From: Brotaphodocola sp003480315
Lineage (GTDB): Bacteria > Bacillota > Clostridia > Lachnospirales > Lachnospiraceae
DNA: 47,460 nucleotides
Reading direction: 5' to 3' (one strand)
NCBI RefSeq assembly: GCF_964246085.1
Contig: NZ_CAXTPD010000030.1
The notes under the pieces were generated by a model. That model saw only the letters and a list, made by a program, of their open reading frames with translations. It did not search any database and was not told the DNA's origin. A program made the position numbers and the translations under genes. Below are positions 1-8,610 of this stretch, piece after piece; position 1 is the stretch's first letter; every line of letters starts with the position of its first letter.

Positions 1-159
1 CATGGACGCACCTCTGAAGCTACGGAGCTATGCTTCGTAATCAGATGCTCGGTAATTCAATTGCCGATGTAGTTCACCATTAATGGTATTGCCTGTTATA
101 AAAAGGAGTGTGTCGTCCGCTGCAAAAATGAAAAGAATCATAAATTTTCCCGAAACCCC
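1..159. other. Gene-free stretch before the valS promoter
   Basis: I recognise no gene here. Short open frames on both strands have no ribosome binding site and no recognisable protein. A small 7-bp hairpin (about 23-39) and a near-palindrome (about 50-66) are present, neither followed by a T run. It may be the tail of an upstream transcription unit outside the window. Confidence 0.4.
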
Positions 160-188
160 TTGCAACTTGGCGCTCTTTGCTTTAAAAT
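160..188 (+). promoter_or_regulatory. Vegetative promoter for the valS leader
   Basis: TTGCAA (160-165) and TAAAAT (183-188) are separated by 17 bp, giving a predicted start near 195, just before the T-box stem I sequences. Assigned by consensus and position only. Confidence 0.55.
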
Positions 189-199
189 ATTCACGATAT

Positions 200-525
200 G
201 CAAACAGGCTGGGAAGAAGAGGAGTATGTCGTAAGCTTCTGTCAGAGAGAACTATCCATGGCTGGAAGATGGTTTCAGAGGGCACGCACGGAAGGTAGCT
301 TCAGAGCCGGAATCCTGAATCATGTCTGGAATACGGAGTGTTTCGAAACGAAACCTGCGATCCGGACCAACATAAAGTAAGGATTCCCGTCTGATCCGCG
401 TTAAGGAGACAGCTGTTGCCTTAAGCGGCAGCAGTGACAAAGTGAGAAACAAAGGTGGCACCGCGGAACTTTTCGCCCTTTATGCAGAACGCAGATTCTG
501 CATGAAGGGTATTTTTATTTTTACA
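200..525 (+). promoter_or_regulatory. T-box leader controlling valS
   Basis: Transcription-attenuating leader that senses uncharged tRNA-Val. The T-box core GGTGGCACCGCGG is at 454-466 and is followed directly by an intrinsic terminator. Upstream, the GAGTA and AGAGAG elements of stem I are visible (about 219-248). CTTCTG (about 235-240) can pair with CGGAAG (289-294), which places a GTA valine codon at 295-297 on the 3' side of the specifier loop, followed by GCTTC of the lower helix. That agrees with the downstream valyl-tRNA synthetase gene. The T-box is certain from the core motif; the specifier position is my manual folding. Confidence 0.93.
474..520 (+). terminator. T-box intrinsic terminator
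   Basis: A stem formed by CCCTTTATGCAGA and TCTGCATGAAGGG is followed by ATTTTTATTTTT. It directly follows the T-box core and would form when tRNA-Val is charged. Confidence 0.85.
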
Positions 526-545
526 CATAAGGAAAGGAAATGATC

Positions 546-3197
546 ATGAAAGAACTGGAAAAGAATTACAACCCTTCTGCCATTGAGGAAAAACTATATC
601 AGAAATGGCTGGACAACAAGTATTTCCACGCAGACGCTGAGCGCGGAAAGAGAGAGGGCAAGAAGCCTTTCACTATTGTTATGCCTCCGCCAAACATTAC
701 CGGTCAGCTGCATATGGGCCATGCACTGGACAATACCATGCAGGATATCCTGACCCGTTATAAGAGAATGCAGGGTTACGAGGCTCTGTGGCAGCCGGGT
801 ACGGACCATGCAGCCATCGCAACGGAGGTCAAGGTCATTGACAAGCTGAGAAAAGAGGGCGTGGACAAGCATGACCTGGGCCGCGACAAATTCCTGGAAG
901 CATGCTGGGACTGGAAGAAGGAGTATGGCACCCGCATCATCAAGCAGCTGCACAAGCTGGGCTCCTCCGCTGACTGGGACAGAGAGCGTTTTACCATGGA
1001 CAAGGGTTGCTCCGATGCAGTGCTTGAGGTATTTGTAAAGCTGTACGAGAAAGGCTATATCTACAAAGGCTCCCGCATCATCAACTGGTGCCCGGTCTGC
1101 CAGACCTCCATTTCCGATGCAGAGGTTGAGCATGAGGAGCAGGACGGCTTCTTCTGGCACATCAATTACCCGATCGTTGGCGAGGACGGCCGTTTTGTTG
1201 AGATCGCAACCACCCGTCCGGAGACTCTGCTTGGTGATACTGCTGTTGCAGTGAACCCGGAGGATGAGCGTTACAAGGATATCATCGGCAAGATGTTAAA
1301 GCTGCCGTTAACTGACCGTGAAATCCCGGTCATCGCGGATGAGTATGTTGACAAAGAGTTTGGTACCGGCTGCGTGAAGATCACACCGGCTCATGACCCG
1401 AATGACTTTGAGGTAGGACGCCGCCATAACCTGCCGGAAATCTGCATTATGCACGATGACGCAACCATCGACTGCAAGGGCAGTAAGTACGATGGCATGG
1501 ACCGCTATGAGGCCCGCAAGGCTATGGTAGAGGATTTAAAGGAACAGGGACTGCTGGTGAAGGTTGTTCCGCATTCTCATAATGTAGGAACCCATGACCG
1601 CTGCAAGACCACCGTTGAGCCGATGGTAAAACAGCAGTGGTTCGTCCGCATGGAGGAAATGGCAAAGCCGGCTATCGCAGCTTTAAAGAACGGTGACTTA
1701 AAGTTCGTTCCGGAGAGCTTCGGAAAGACCTATCTGCACTGGTTAGAGGGAATCCGTGACTGGTGTATCTCCAGACAGCTGTGGTGGGGACATCGTATCC
1801 CGGCATACTATTGCCAGGAGTGCGGCGAGATCACGGTTGCAAAATCCATGCCGGAGAAGTGTCCGAAGTGCGGCTGCACCCACTTAAAGCAGGATGAGGA
1901 CACCCTGGATACCTGGTTCTCATCTGCCCTGTGGCCGTTTTCTACCCTGGGCTGGCCGGAGAAGACAAAAGAGCTGGAATATTTCTATCCGACGGATGTG
2001 CTGGTAACCGGTTACGATATCATCTTCTTCTGGGTTATCCGTATGGTATTCTCCGGTTATGAGCAGACCGGAAAATGCCCGTTCAATACCGTACTGATCC
2101 ATGGTCTGGTGCGCGACAGCCAGGGCCGTAAGATGAGTAAGTCCCTGGGCAACGGTATCGATCCGCTGGAGGTGATCGACAAGTACGGTGCAGATGCCCT
2201 GCGTATGACCCTGATCACCGGTAATGCACCGGGCAACGACATGCGTTTCTATTGGGAGAGAGTTGAGGCAAGCCGCAACTTTGCAAACAAGGTATGGAAC
2301 GCATCCCGTTTCATCATGATGAACATGGAGAAGGCTCCGGTCCACGAGGTTTCCTTAGATGACCTGACCATGGCAGACAAGTGGATCCTGTCCAAGGTGA
2401 ACACTCTTGCTAAGGATGTCACCGAGAATCTGGATAAGTTTGAACTTGGCATCGGCCTGCAGAAGGTTTATGACTTTATCTGGGAGGAGTTCTGCGACTG
2501 GTACATCGAGATGGTAAAACCGCGTCTGTGGAATGACGAGGACAGCACTAAGGCAGCAGCACTGTGGACCTTAAAGACAGTTCTGATCAACTCCTTAAAG
2601 CTTTTACATCCGTACATGCCGTTCATCACCGAGGAGATCTTCTGCAACCTGCAGGATGAGGAAGCCTCTATTATGGTATCCGCATGGCCGGAATACAAGA
2701 CGGAGTGGAACTTCGAGCAGGAGGAGTACGCAGTCGAGACCATCAAGGAAGCAGTCCGCGCAATCCGTAACGTACGTACTTCCATGAACGTAGCTCCGAG
2801 CAAAAAGGCAAAAGTATACGTTGTTTCCGAGAATCAGAAGCTGCTCCAGATCTTCGAGCACAGCAAGGTGTTCTTTGCAACTCTGGGCTACGCAAGCGAG
2901 GTATTCTTACAGTCTGATAAGCAGGGCATTGCCGATGACGCAGTATCCGTAGTGATCCCGGAGGCATCCATCTACATCCCGTTTGCAGAGCTGGTTGACA
3001 TTGCGAAAGAAATCGAACGCCTGCAGAAAGAGGAAGAGCGTCTCACCAGGGAGCTTGCCCGTGTAACCGGCATGCTGTCCAATGAGAAGTTTGTAAGCAA
3101 GGCTCCGGAGGCAAAGATCAACGAAGAGAAGGCAAAGCTTGAGAAGTATACCCAGATGATGGAGCAGGTAAAAGCCCGTCTGGCTCAGTTAAAGTAA
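546..3197 (+). CDS. valS: Valyl-tRNA synthetase
   Basis: Class Ia aminoacyl-tRNA synthetase that charges tRNA-Val in the cytoplasm. The catalytic HIGH motif appears as HMGH after PPPNITGQL near residue 60, and KMSKS appears as RKMSKSLGNG in the middle third. A CP1 editing domain lies between them, with a CPVC pair and a zinc-ribbon-like CQEC...CPKC segment. The helical anticodon-binding domain follows, and the C-terminus is the coiled-coil tRNA arm typical of ValRS. About 883 residues is normal length. Two in-frame ATGs occur at 540 and 546; AAAGG at 533-537 is 8 nt from the second and only 2 nt from the first, so I chose 546. Expression is set by the T-box leader. folC follows after 43 bp and may be co-transcribed. 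Confidence 0.98.
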   Translation: MKELEKNYNPSAIEEKLYQKWLDNKYFHADAERGKREGKKPFTIVMPPPNITGQLHMGHALDNTMQDILTRYKRMQGYEALWQPGTDHAAIATEVKVIDKLRKEGVDKHDLGRDKFLEACWDWKKEYGTRIIKQLHKLGSSADWDRERFTMDKGCSDAVLEVFVKLYEKGYIYKGSRIINWCPVCQTSISDAEVEHEEQDGFFWHINYPIVGEDGRFVEIATTRPETLLGDTAVAVNPEDERYKDIIGKMLKLPLTDREIPVIADEYVDKEFGTGCVKITPAHDPNDFEVGRRHNLPEICIMHDDATIDCKGSKYDGMDRYEARKAMVEDLKEQGLLVKVVPHSHNVGTHDRCKTTVEPMVKQQWFVRMEEMAKPAIAALKNGDLKFVPESFGKTYLHWLEGIRDWCISRQLWWGHRIPAYYCQECGEITVAKSMPEKCPKCGCTHLKQDEDTLDTWFSSALWPFSTLGWPEKTKELEYFYPTDVLVTGYDIIFFWVIRMVFSGYEQTGKCPFNTVLIHGLVRDSQGRKMSKSLGNGIDPLEVIDKYGADALRMTLITGNAPGNDMRFYWERVEASRNFANKVWNASRFIMMNMEKAPVHEVSLDDLTMADKWILSKVNTLAKDVTENLDKFELGIGLQKVYDFIWEEFCDWYIEMVKPRLWNDEDSTKAAALWTLKTVLINSLKLLHPYMPFITEEIFCNLQDEEASIMVSAWPEYKTEWNFEQEEYAVETIKEAVRAIRNVRTSMNVAPSKKAKVYVVSENQKLLQIFEHSKVFFATLGYASEVFLQSDKQGIADDAVSVVIPEASIYIPFAELVDIAKEIERLQKEEERLTRELARVTGMLSNEKFVSKAPEAKINEEKAKLEKYTQMMEQVKARLAQLK

Positions 3198-3240
3198 TCG
3201 GTAATCGTTCATATTTGTGAATGGACAGGCATATATAACA

Positions 3241-4491
3241 ATGATAGACAAAAAAGCGCGGGATTACCTGCTGGCAATCCCGCTTTGGACAAAAAAGAAA
3301 AATACGCTGGATGAGGTCCGGCATTTCCTGAAAGAACTGGGAAATCCGGACGAGCAGTTACGTATCATCCATGTGGCCGGGACCAATGGAAAGGGTTCGG
3401 TCTGCGCGGACTTAACCGCCATGCTCATGGAAGCCGGATATCATGTGGGAACCTTTGTGTCTCCGCATCTTACCGACGTGACAGAGCGTTTTCTGGTGAA
3501 TGGCGTTCCTGTGGAAGAAGCCGGATTTTCAGAGAGCTTCGGCAGGGTAAAGGCAGTCACGGACAGGCTGACGTCAGAAGGCTATGCGCATCCTTCCTTT
3601 TTTGAGTTTGTGTTTCTGATGGCCATGGACTTATACGGGAGGAGAAAGCCGGATTTTGTGGTTCTGGAGACAGGACTGGGCGGACGGCTGGATACTACCA
3701 ATGTGATCCGGCATCCGCTGGCCTGCGTGATCACCTCCATCAGCCTAGACCACACCCAGTATCTTGGAGATACGGTGGAGCTGATCGCGGCAGAGAAGGC
3801 CGGCATCATCAAGCCCGGGGTGCCGGTGGTATATGACAATAACGACCGGGCGGCAGGAGCTGTCATTGCGGAGGCTGCGGACAGGCTTGGCAGTGCGGCT
3901 TACGGACTTACAGCGAATGATTCTTACCGGGATGTTTCCTTTGCGGCGCCGTATCAGGCCATGAACGCGGCACTGGCGGTGAAGGTACTGGAAATTCTGG
4001 ACATTGCCGGTGTGACACCGGATATCTGTAAAAAGGCACTGCTTTCGGTTTGCTGGACCGGACGGATGCAGCAGGTGGCACCGGATGTCTGGGTGGATGG
4101 AGCGCATAATCCAGGTGGAATCCGTGCATTTGTCCAGGCAGTGAAGAGACAGAATCCATCACATATCCAGCTTCTTTTTGCTGCGGTTTCGGACAAGGAT
4201 TACCACGAGATGATCCGCCTGCTCTGCACACAGCTTGTTTTGGAATCGGTCACGGTGGTACAGCTGAAGAGTGAGCGCGGTCTTCAGGCAGATGCGCTGG
4301 CGAAGCAGTTTGAGGAAGCCGGATGCAGCAGAGTGACAGCCTTTGACTCCACAAAAGAGGCGCTGGAGCATGTGCTTTCCGGGAAGAAAGAGGAAGACCG
4401 CCTGTATATGGTTGGGTCCCTGTATCTGATCGGGGAGATCCTGGAGGATTTAAAGTTACTGCGGTCTGCAGGTCGGGGGGGTCTGAACTGA
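3241..4491 (+). CDS. folC: Bifunctional folylpolyglutamate synthase / dihydrofolate synthase
   Basis: ATP-dependent Mur-ligase-family enzyme adding glutamate to dihydropteroate and folates. Visible motifs are the P-loop GTNGKGS near residue 50, TGLGGRLDTTN near residue 145, SLDHTQYLG followed by EKAGIIKPG, and DGAHNPGG near residue 290 at the start of the C-terminal ligase domain. About 416 residues is normal. Start choice is uncertain: ATG 3241 matches the usual N-terminus (ARDYL...TKKKNTLD) and has a weak GGACAGG upstream, while an in-frame GTG at 3217 has no visible ribosome site. It lies between valS and a 44-codon ORF on the same strand and probably shares a transcript with them. Confidence 0.95.
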   Translation: MIDKKARDYLLAIPLWTKKKNTLDEVRHFLKELGNPDEQLRIIHVAGTNGKGSVCADLTAMLMEAGYHVGTFVSPHLTDVTERFLVNGVPVEEAGFSESFGRVKAVTDRLTSEGYAHPSFFEFVFLMAMDLYGRRKPDFVVLETGLGGRLDTTNVIRHPLACVITSISLDHTQYLGDTVELIAAEKAGIIKPGVPVVYDNNDRAAGAVIAEAADRLGSAAYGLTANDSYRDVSFAAPYQAMNAALAVKVLEILDIAGVTPDICKKALLSVCWTGRMQQVAPDVWVDGAHNPGGIRAFVQAVKRQNPSHIQLLFAAVSDKDYHEMIRLLCTQLVLESVTVVQLKSERGLQADALAKQFEEAGCSRVTAFDSTKEALEHVLSGKKEEDRLYMVGSLYLIGEILEDLKLLRSAGRGGLN

Positions 4492-4566
4492 AAATTTCGT
4501 ATGATACAGTGATGGCAGCAGATTTTGCCGATGTGGTGGTGACAGCTTGAGAAAGTGAGGAGAAGC

Positions 4567-4701
4567 ATGCTGGATTTTGAAGAAGAGGTTGCACGGTTCC
4601 AGCCGAGCCTGGAAGTGGGCGATGTGGAAACGCAGATTGTAAAAGAGGATCTGACGGACATGACAGATCTGATGGTGGAACTGCTGAAAAACAGGGAGTA
4701 A
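4567..4701 (+). CDS. Small acidic protein of unknown function (44 aa)
   Basis: I do not recognise this protein. It is a short ORF with a good ribosome binding site (GTGAGGAGA, 5-7 nt before the ATG). The product is acidic, with no membrane segment or cysteine, and looks helical (begins MLDFEEEVARF, ends VELLKNRE). It sits between folC and the TPR gene with 12 bp to the next start, so it is probably in the same operon. Support is ribosome site and spacing only. Confidence 0.6.
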   Translation: MLDFEEEVARFQPSLEVGDVETQIVKEDLTDMTDLMVELLKNRE

Positions 4702-4713
4702 CAGGAAACGACT

Positions 4714-6018
4714 ATGAAAACAGGAACGAAAAACCGGCAGATCGCCAATGCCTATTACAACATTGGCCTGGAAAAAGCAAAGAGCCGGGATCTGTCCGGA
4801 GCGGTGACTGCGCTGAAGAAGAGTCTCCGGTTTGACAAATACCAGACCGACGCCAGAAACCTGTTAGGTCTCATTTATAATGAGATCGGCGAGGTGGGAT
4901 CAGCGCTGACTCAATGGGTCATCAGTTTAAACCTGCAGGAGCAGGACAATCTGGCAGAGGAATATCTGCGAAAGGTCCATGCTGCCAGAGGGTATCTGGA
5001 GCTGGCAGATCAGGCAGCCAAAAAGTACAACCAGGCTCTGATTTATGCACAGAATGACAATGAGGATCTGGCAACGCTGCTTTTGATGCGCATGGTAGAA
5101 GAATTTCCGCAGTATGTCAAGGCCCAGGAGCTTCTGGCTCTTTTGTATCTTCATCAGGAGGATTACATCAAGGCAGGACGGTGCCTGTATCAGGCATTAA
5201 AGATTGACCGGTATAACCCATGGGTACTTCATTATATGGATATCGCAAAGCATAATACCGGTAAGGCTGAGGTAGAAAAGCGGAAACTGCAGAATGCATT
5301 TTCGCACCGGCAGATGCAGGATGACGACATCATCATGCCGCCGAGCTATAAAGAGAATACCGGCTGGCAGTCGGTGCTCAACATTCTGGTTGGCCTGGTG
5401 CTTGGTGCCATGGTGATCTTTTTCCTGGTCATGCCGGCCAATACCGAGGCATTGAACGCAAAGCATAATCAGGAATTGAAGGATACGCTGGAAGAACTCA
5501 ACCAGAAGAACATTGAGATTGACAGTCTGGGTCAGCAGATGGAAGCGGCCAGGAGTGCGCAGGATGAGGCAGAGGAAAATCTGAAGAATCTGCAGAATTC
5601 CAGCGGCGGAACTTTGGCCCAGTATCAGAATCTGGTTAAGATCCTGCAGGCATACCGGGATGAGGATCAGAAGACAGCTGCGCTCCTGTATGTGGACACG
5701 GACTGGTCTGTCTTAAATGACGGTGTACTGAATGAAACGGTGGCCTGGATCCAGAAGGATATGTCAGAAAATGGATATACACTTCTGATGAATCTGGGAG
5801 ATGAGGCGCTGGCAGCCGGGAACACGGCAGGAGCAGCAGACTATTACCAGAAGAGCCTGCAGATCAAGGGGAACAACCCGGAAGTGATCTACAAGCTTGG
5901 CATGGCTTATGTGACTGCCGGGGATCAGGAGACTGCGACTCAGTATTTTACCGATATCATCATGAATTATCCGAATTCCGATTATGTGGATGACGCAAAG
6001 ACCCAGAGAGGATACTAA
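4714..6018 (+). CDS. Membrane-anchored tetratricopeptide-repeat protein
   Basis: Protein of 434 residues with N-terminal TPR units (residues about 5-180; for example AYYNIGLEKAKSRDLSGAV and alternating helix pairs), one transmembrane segment around residues 222-242 (NILVGLVLGAMVIFFLVMP), a coiled coil (about 248-295, rich in E, Q, N, L) and C-terminal TPR repeats (about 355-430) ending in a segment like outer TolA/YbgF-type repeats (YFTDIIMNYPNSDYVDDA). The arrangement suggests a cytoplasmic TPR half and an extracellular TPR half tethered to the membrane, as in cell-envelope or sporulation scaffolds. No enzyme motif is seen. It ends an operon at the 6039 terminator, next to spoIIA. Confidence 0.8.
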   Translation: MKTGTKNRQIANAYYNIGLEKAKSRDLSGAVTALKKSLRFDKYQTDARNLLGLIYNEIGEVGSALTQWVISLNLQEQDNLAEEYLRKVHAARGYLELADQAAKKYNQALIYAQNDNEDLATLLLMRMVEEFPQYVKAQELLALLYLHQEDYIKAGRCLYQALKIDRYNPWVLHYMDIAKHNTGKAEVEKRKLQNAFSHRQMQDDDIIMPPSYKENTGWQSVLNILVGLVLGAMVIFFLVMPANTEALNAKHNQELKDTLEELNQKNIEIDSLGQQMEAARSAQDEAEENLKNLQNSSGGTLAQYQNLVKILQAYRDEDQKTAALLYVDTDWSVLNDGVLNETVAWIQKDMSENGYTLLMNLGDEALAAGNTAGAADYYQKSLQIKGNNPEVIYKLGMAYVTAGDQETATQYFTDIIMNYPNSDYVDDAKTQRGY

Positions 6019-6038
6019 AGAAATAGAAAACGATCATA

Positions 6039-6088
6039 AAAGATACGACAGAGAAAGCGTGAGAAGCGCGCTCTGCCGTATCTTTTTT
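6039..6088 (+). terminator. Intrinsic terminator after the TPR gene
   Basis: AGATACGACAGAG (6041-6053) pairs with CTCTGCCGTATCT (6071-6083) with one mismatch, followed by TTTTTCTTT. It separates the valS-folC-TPR unit from spoIIA. Confidence 0.85.
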
Positions 6089-6123
6089 CTTTATTATAAT
6101 TCACAGAAAATGGGGGATTTTAT

Positions 6124-6465
6124 ATGTACGGACAGACTTTTTCTTATGAAGCTCACGGGCAGACCCTGGTGATCCATCTGCCGAAACAACTGGATCATCA
6201 TAACTGCCGGAACCTGAAATATGAAACAGACCTTTTGCTGGCAGAAAACTATATCAGCAAGGTGGTCTTTGATTTTTCCAGAACAGAGTTTATGGATTCC
6301 TCCGGTATCGGAATTTTGTTAAACCGCTATAAACAGATGGCGGGAAGCGGCGGCACGGTGACCATTTATGGCGTGAATGCCCAGGTGGGACGGGTGCTGG
6401 CCATTGGCGGTATCGGACGGCTGATGAAATATTTTGATACGAAGGAAGCGGCAATCGCGGGATAA
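6124..6465 (+). CDS. spoIIAA: Anti-anti-sigma factor SpoIIAA
   Basis: STAS-domain protein of 113 residues that frees SigF by binding the SpoIIAB-SigF complex. It carries the conserved FMDSSGIGILLNRYK around the phosphorylation site; Ser59 or Ser60 is the equivalent of B. subtilis Ser58. ATG at 6124 is preceded by GGGGGA. It is first gene of the classic spoIIAA-spoIIAB-sigF operon. Only about 35 bp lie between the upstream terminator and the start, so the developmental promoter must overlap the terminator region; I could not find a convincing SigH match. Confidence 0.96.
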   Translation: MYGQTFSYEAHGQTLVIHLPKQLDHHNCRNLKYETDLLLAENYISKVVFDFSRTEFMDSSGIGILLNRYKQMAGSGGTVTIYGVNAQVGRVLAIGGIGRLMKYFDTKEAAIAG

Positions 6466-6560
6466 TCTCCCGGCTGATACTGGAAACATGTGTCTGTCGG
6501 GAATTGGAACGAGCAGGACGAAAGAATCGAAAAGCTGAAAAACGGGAGGATGGGAAACAT

Positions 6561-6977
6561 ATGGAGCGTTTTCGGATGGAACTGGAGAGCCTTTCAAAGA
6601 ATGAGGAATTTGCCCGGGTGGTTGTGACGGTGTTCATGAGCCGCCTGGATCCGACGCTGGAGGAAATCGATGATGTGAAGACCGCGGTTTCTGAGGCGGT
6701 AACCAACGCGGAGATTCATGGATATGGTGGGGAGAGCGGCACCATTACCGTGGAGGTGGAAATTGAGGGAAGAGAGGTGACGGTAGTGGTGGAAGATTAC
6801 GGCATTGGGATCCGGGATGTGGAAAAAGCCATGGAACCCATGTTTACCACCGACAAGACCGGAACCAGATCCGGCATGGGATTCTCCTTTATGGAGGCGT
6901 TCATGGATCAGGTGCATGTGGAATCGGAACCTGGCAAAGGGACAAAGGTTGTCATGAGAAAACAAATCGGCAGGTGA
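6561..6977 (+). CDS. spoIIAB: Anti-sigma F factor / serine kinase SpoIIAB
   Basis: GHKL-fold ATPase that binds and inhibits SigF and phosphorylates SpoIIAA. Visible motifs are the N box (AVSEAVTNAEIHGY), the G1 box (VEDYGIGIRD) and the G2 region (GMGFSFMEAFMD), then a closing beta strand (SEPGKGTKVVM). Starting at ATG 6561 gives 138 residues, close to the family norm, with GGGAGGA about 10 nt upstream. A longer in-frame opening at 6504 adds a basic stretch absent from the family, so I rejected it. Four bases separate its stop from sigF. Confidence 0.96.
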   Translation: MERFRMELESLSKNEEFARVVVTVFMSRLDPTLEEIDDVKTAVSEAVTNAEIHGYGGESGTITVEVEIEGREVTVVVEDYGIGIRDVEKAMEPMFTTDKTGTRSGMGFSFMEAFMDQVHVESEPGKGTKVVMRKQIGR

Positions 6978-6981
6978 TCGC

Positions 6982-7701
6982 ATGGATGAGACAATGGATC
7001 TGATCCGGCGTGCGCATGCCGGTGATGAGGAAGCGAGGGAGCAGCTGGTTATGGGGAATGTGGGGCTGGTCTGGAGCGTGGCCCGGCATTACAGCGGGCG
7101 GGGACACGAACTGGAGGATCTGTTTCAGATCGGGTGTATCGGCCTGTTAAAGGCTGTGGACAAGTTTGATCTGGGCTTTCAGGTCCGGTTTTCTACGTAT
7201 GCCGTGCCTATGATCGCTGGGGAGATCCGCCGCTTTCTGCGGGATGACGGAATGATCCGCGTAAGCCGGTCCATGAAGGAGCTGGGACTTCGCGTCCGCA
7301 GGGCGAGGGAAATGCTGACGGCAAAGTCCGGGCGGGAACCTGGACTTGCGGAAATTGCGAAGGAGCTGGATATCAGCTGTGAGGAGGTGGCAGCCTGCAT
7401 GGGAGCGGGGGCAGAGATAGAATCCCTGTACCGGGAGAGCGGAAATGGTGATGAGGGCGGCCTGCGTCTCATGGACCGGATCCCGGATGGAACGCAGAAT
7501 GAGGAACAGCTTATGAACCGCCTGGTATTAAAGCAATTGATGGAAAAGCTGCCGGAAAAGGACCGGGAGATTATCGTGAGGCGTTATTTTGAAAACCAGA
7601 CTCAGACACGAATTGCAGCAGACTTAAATATTTCACAGGTGCAGGTGTCACGGCTGGAAAAACGGATCCTGAAGAAGATGCGGGAATATCTGGGGGCATA
7701 A
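6982..7701 (+). CDS. sigF: RNA polymerase sporulation sigma factor SigF
   Basis: First forespore-specific sigma factor. It has region 2 (LEDLFQIGCIGLLKAVDKFD, then RFSTYAVPMIAGEIRRFLRDDG), region 3 (VSRSMKEL...SGREPGLAEIAKEL) and a helix-turn-helix region 4.2 (QTQTRIAADLNISQVQVSRLEK). Its 239 residues match the SigF/SigG subfamily; I call SigF rather than SigG from its place behind spoIIAA-spoIIAB. The last codons overlap a candidate forespore promoter for the spoVA genes downstream. Confidence 0.96.
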   Translation: MDETMDLIRRAHAGDEEAREQLVMGNVGLVWSVARHYSGRGHELEDLFQIGCIGLLKAVDKFDLGFQVRFSTYAVPMIAGEIRRFLRDDGMIRVSRSMKELGLRVRRAREMLTAKSGREPGLAEIAKELDISCEEVAACMGAGAEIESLYRESGNGDEGGLRLMDRIPDGTQNEEQLMNRLVLKQLMEKLPEKDREIIVRRYFENQTQTRIAADLNISQVQVSRLEKRILKKMREYLGA

Positions 7702-7713
7702 CTGCGCATACTG
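7684..7713 (+). promoter_or_regulatory. Candidate SigG/SigF-type promoter for the spoVAA operon
   Basis: GAATA (7684-7688) fits the SigG -35 consensus GHATR, and CATACTG (7707-7713) matches CATWHTA at six of seven positions with an 18-bp spacer. It lies at the 3' end of sigF, upstream of the spoVA genes, which are forespore-expressed in known spore formers. The same 10-mer TGCGCATACT recurs in the candidate spoVAD promoter at 26330-26339. Supported by consensus and recurrence only. Confidence 0.55.
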
Positions 7714-7825
7714 AGTATAGAAAGCCGGAAACATCATTTTGCCGGCTGAATGGAACTGGAAAGGTGAAAATGCAGTACCAGTCAGCCGGAACAGGAAGAA
7801 GACGGCGGGAAAGGGATGAGCAGAA

Positions 7826-7981
7826 ATGAAATTCTGGAAGTCAAAGGCCATGCTGTTAGCCGTGCTGGGCGTACTGCTTCTGGTCATGACAGCCATATGG
7901 CTTTGCTTTTTTCACGGAGATGAAGCGAAAGAACCGGATGGAACTCTGGTCTTCTCCATTACACGTGAGGTGGCTGCATGA
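7826..7981 (+). CDS. Small single-pass membrane protein (51 aa), start of the spoVA operon
   Basis: I do not recognise the family. The 51-residue product has a basic N-terminus (MKFWKSK), one hydrophobic helix (about residues 9-29, AMLLAVLGVLLLVMTAIWLCF) and a short hydrophilic tail. The ribosome site GGGAAAGGG is 6-10 nt upstream. Its TGA overlaps the ATG of spoVAA (ATGA), which indicates translational coupling and supports it being real. A forespore membrane role is inferred from position alone. Confidence 0.65.
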   Translation: MKFWKSKAMLLAVLGVLLLVMTAIWLCFFHGDEAKEPDGTLVFSITREVAA

Positions 7982-8610
7982 GTGCACAGAACACGGTCTA
8001 TCTGAATCTGAGGGAAATTACGGAACTGCACAAGCCGGATATTCAGGTGAAAGATGTGGCAGAAATTTATTGTAGCGATACCCATGTGCAAAACCGCTGT
8101 GCCAGCCTGAAAATTAAAACGATCCGGGAACAGAAGAGAAAACGATATGTGGAAAATGCCCTGAATGTGATACGGATTCTGGAAGCGTCAGATCCTTCCG
8201 TAACAGTCAATAACGTGGGAAAGGTGGAATTTATCATTGATTACCAGCCCAGGGTGAAGCAGAAGCTGTTCTGGCAGTGGTGTAAGACCATGTTTGTCTG
8301 TATGATCTGTTTTTGCGGGGCAGCCTTTGCCATTATGACCTTTAACAATGATGTCAGTGTCACATCGGTGTTTGGCGAGGTATACCGTCTGATCACCGGC
8401 CGGGAATCGAATGGGCACACGATGCTGGAAGTGTCTTATTCTGTGGGACTGGCGGTGGGGATCCTTGCATTTTTCAACCATTTTGCGAAATGGAAGATCA
8501 GCGCAGATCCAACGCCGCTGGAGGTGGAAATGCGGCTGTATGAGGATAACATCTGCAAGACTGTGATCCAGAATGATTCCAGAAAGGAGAGGGGCATTGA
8601 TGTTTCGTAA
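7978..8610 (+). CDS. spoVAA: Stage V sporulation protein AA
   Basis: Component of the SpoVA system that moves dipicolinic acid into the forespore and out at germination. It has a soluble N-terminal half (residues 1-95) and two hydrophobic helices (about 102-122 and 150-168), followed by the family-type ending DPTPLEVEMRLYE. Its 210 residues are typical. The start overlaps the stop of the small membrane ORF, and the end overlaps spoVAB by 11 nt, so the genes are tightly coupled. Confidence 0.9.
   Translation: MSAQNTVYLNLREITELHKPDIQVKDVAEIYCSDTHVQNRCASLKIKTIREQKRKRYVENALNVIRILEASDPSVTVNNVGKVEFIIDYQPRVKQKLFWQWCKTMFVCMICFCGAAFAIMTFNNDVSVTSVFGEVYRLITGRESNGHTMLEVSYSVGLAVGILAFFNHFAKWKISADPTPLEVEMRLYEDNICKTVIQNDSRKERGIDVS

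Noticed and set aside
6010..6123. SigH promoter before spoIIAA
   Set aside because: AGAGGATAC at 6007-6015 resembles a -35, but no GAAT-type -10 occurs at the right spacing.
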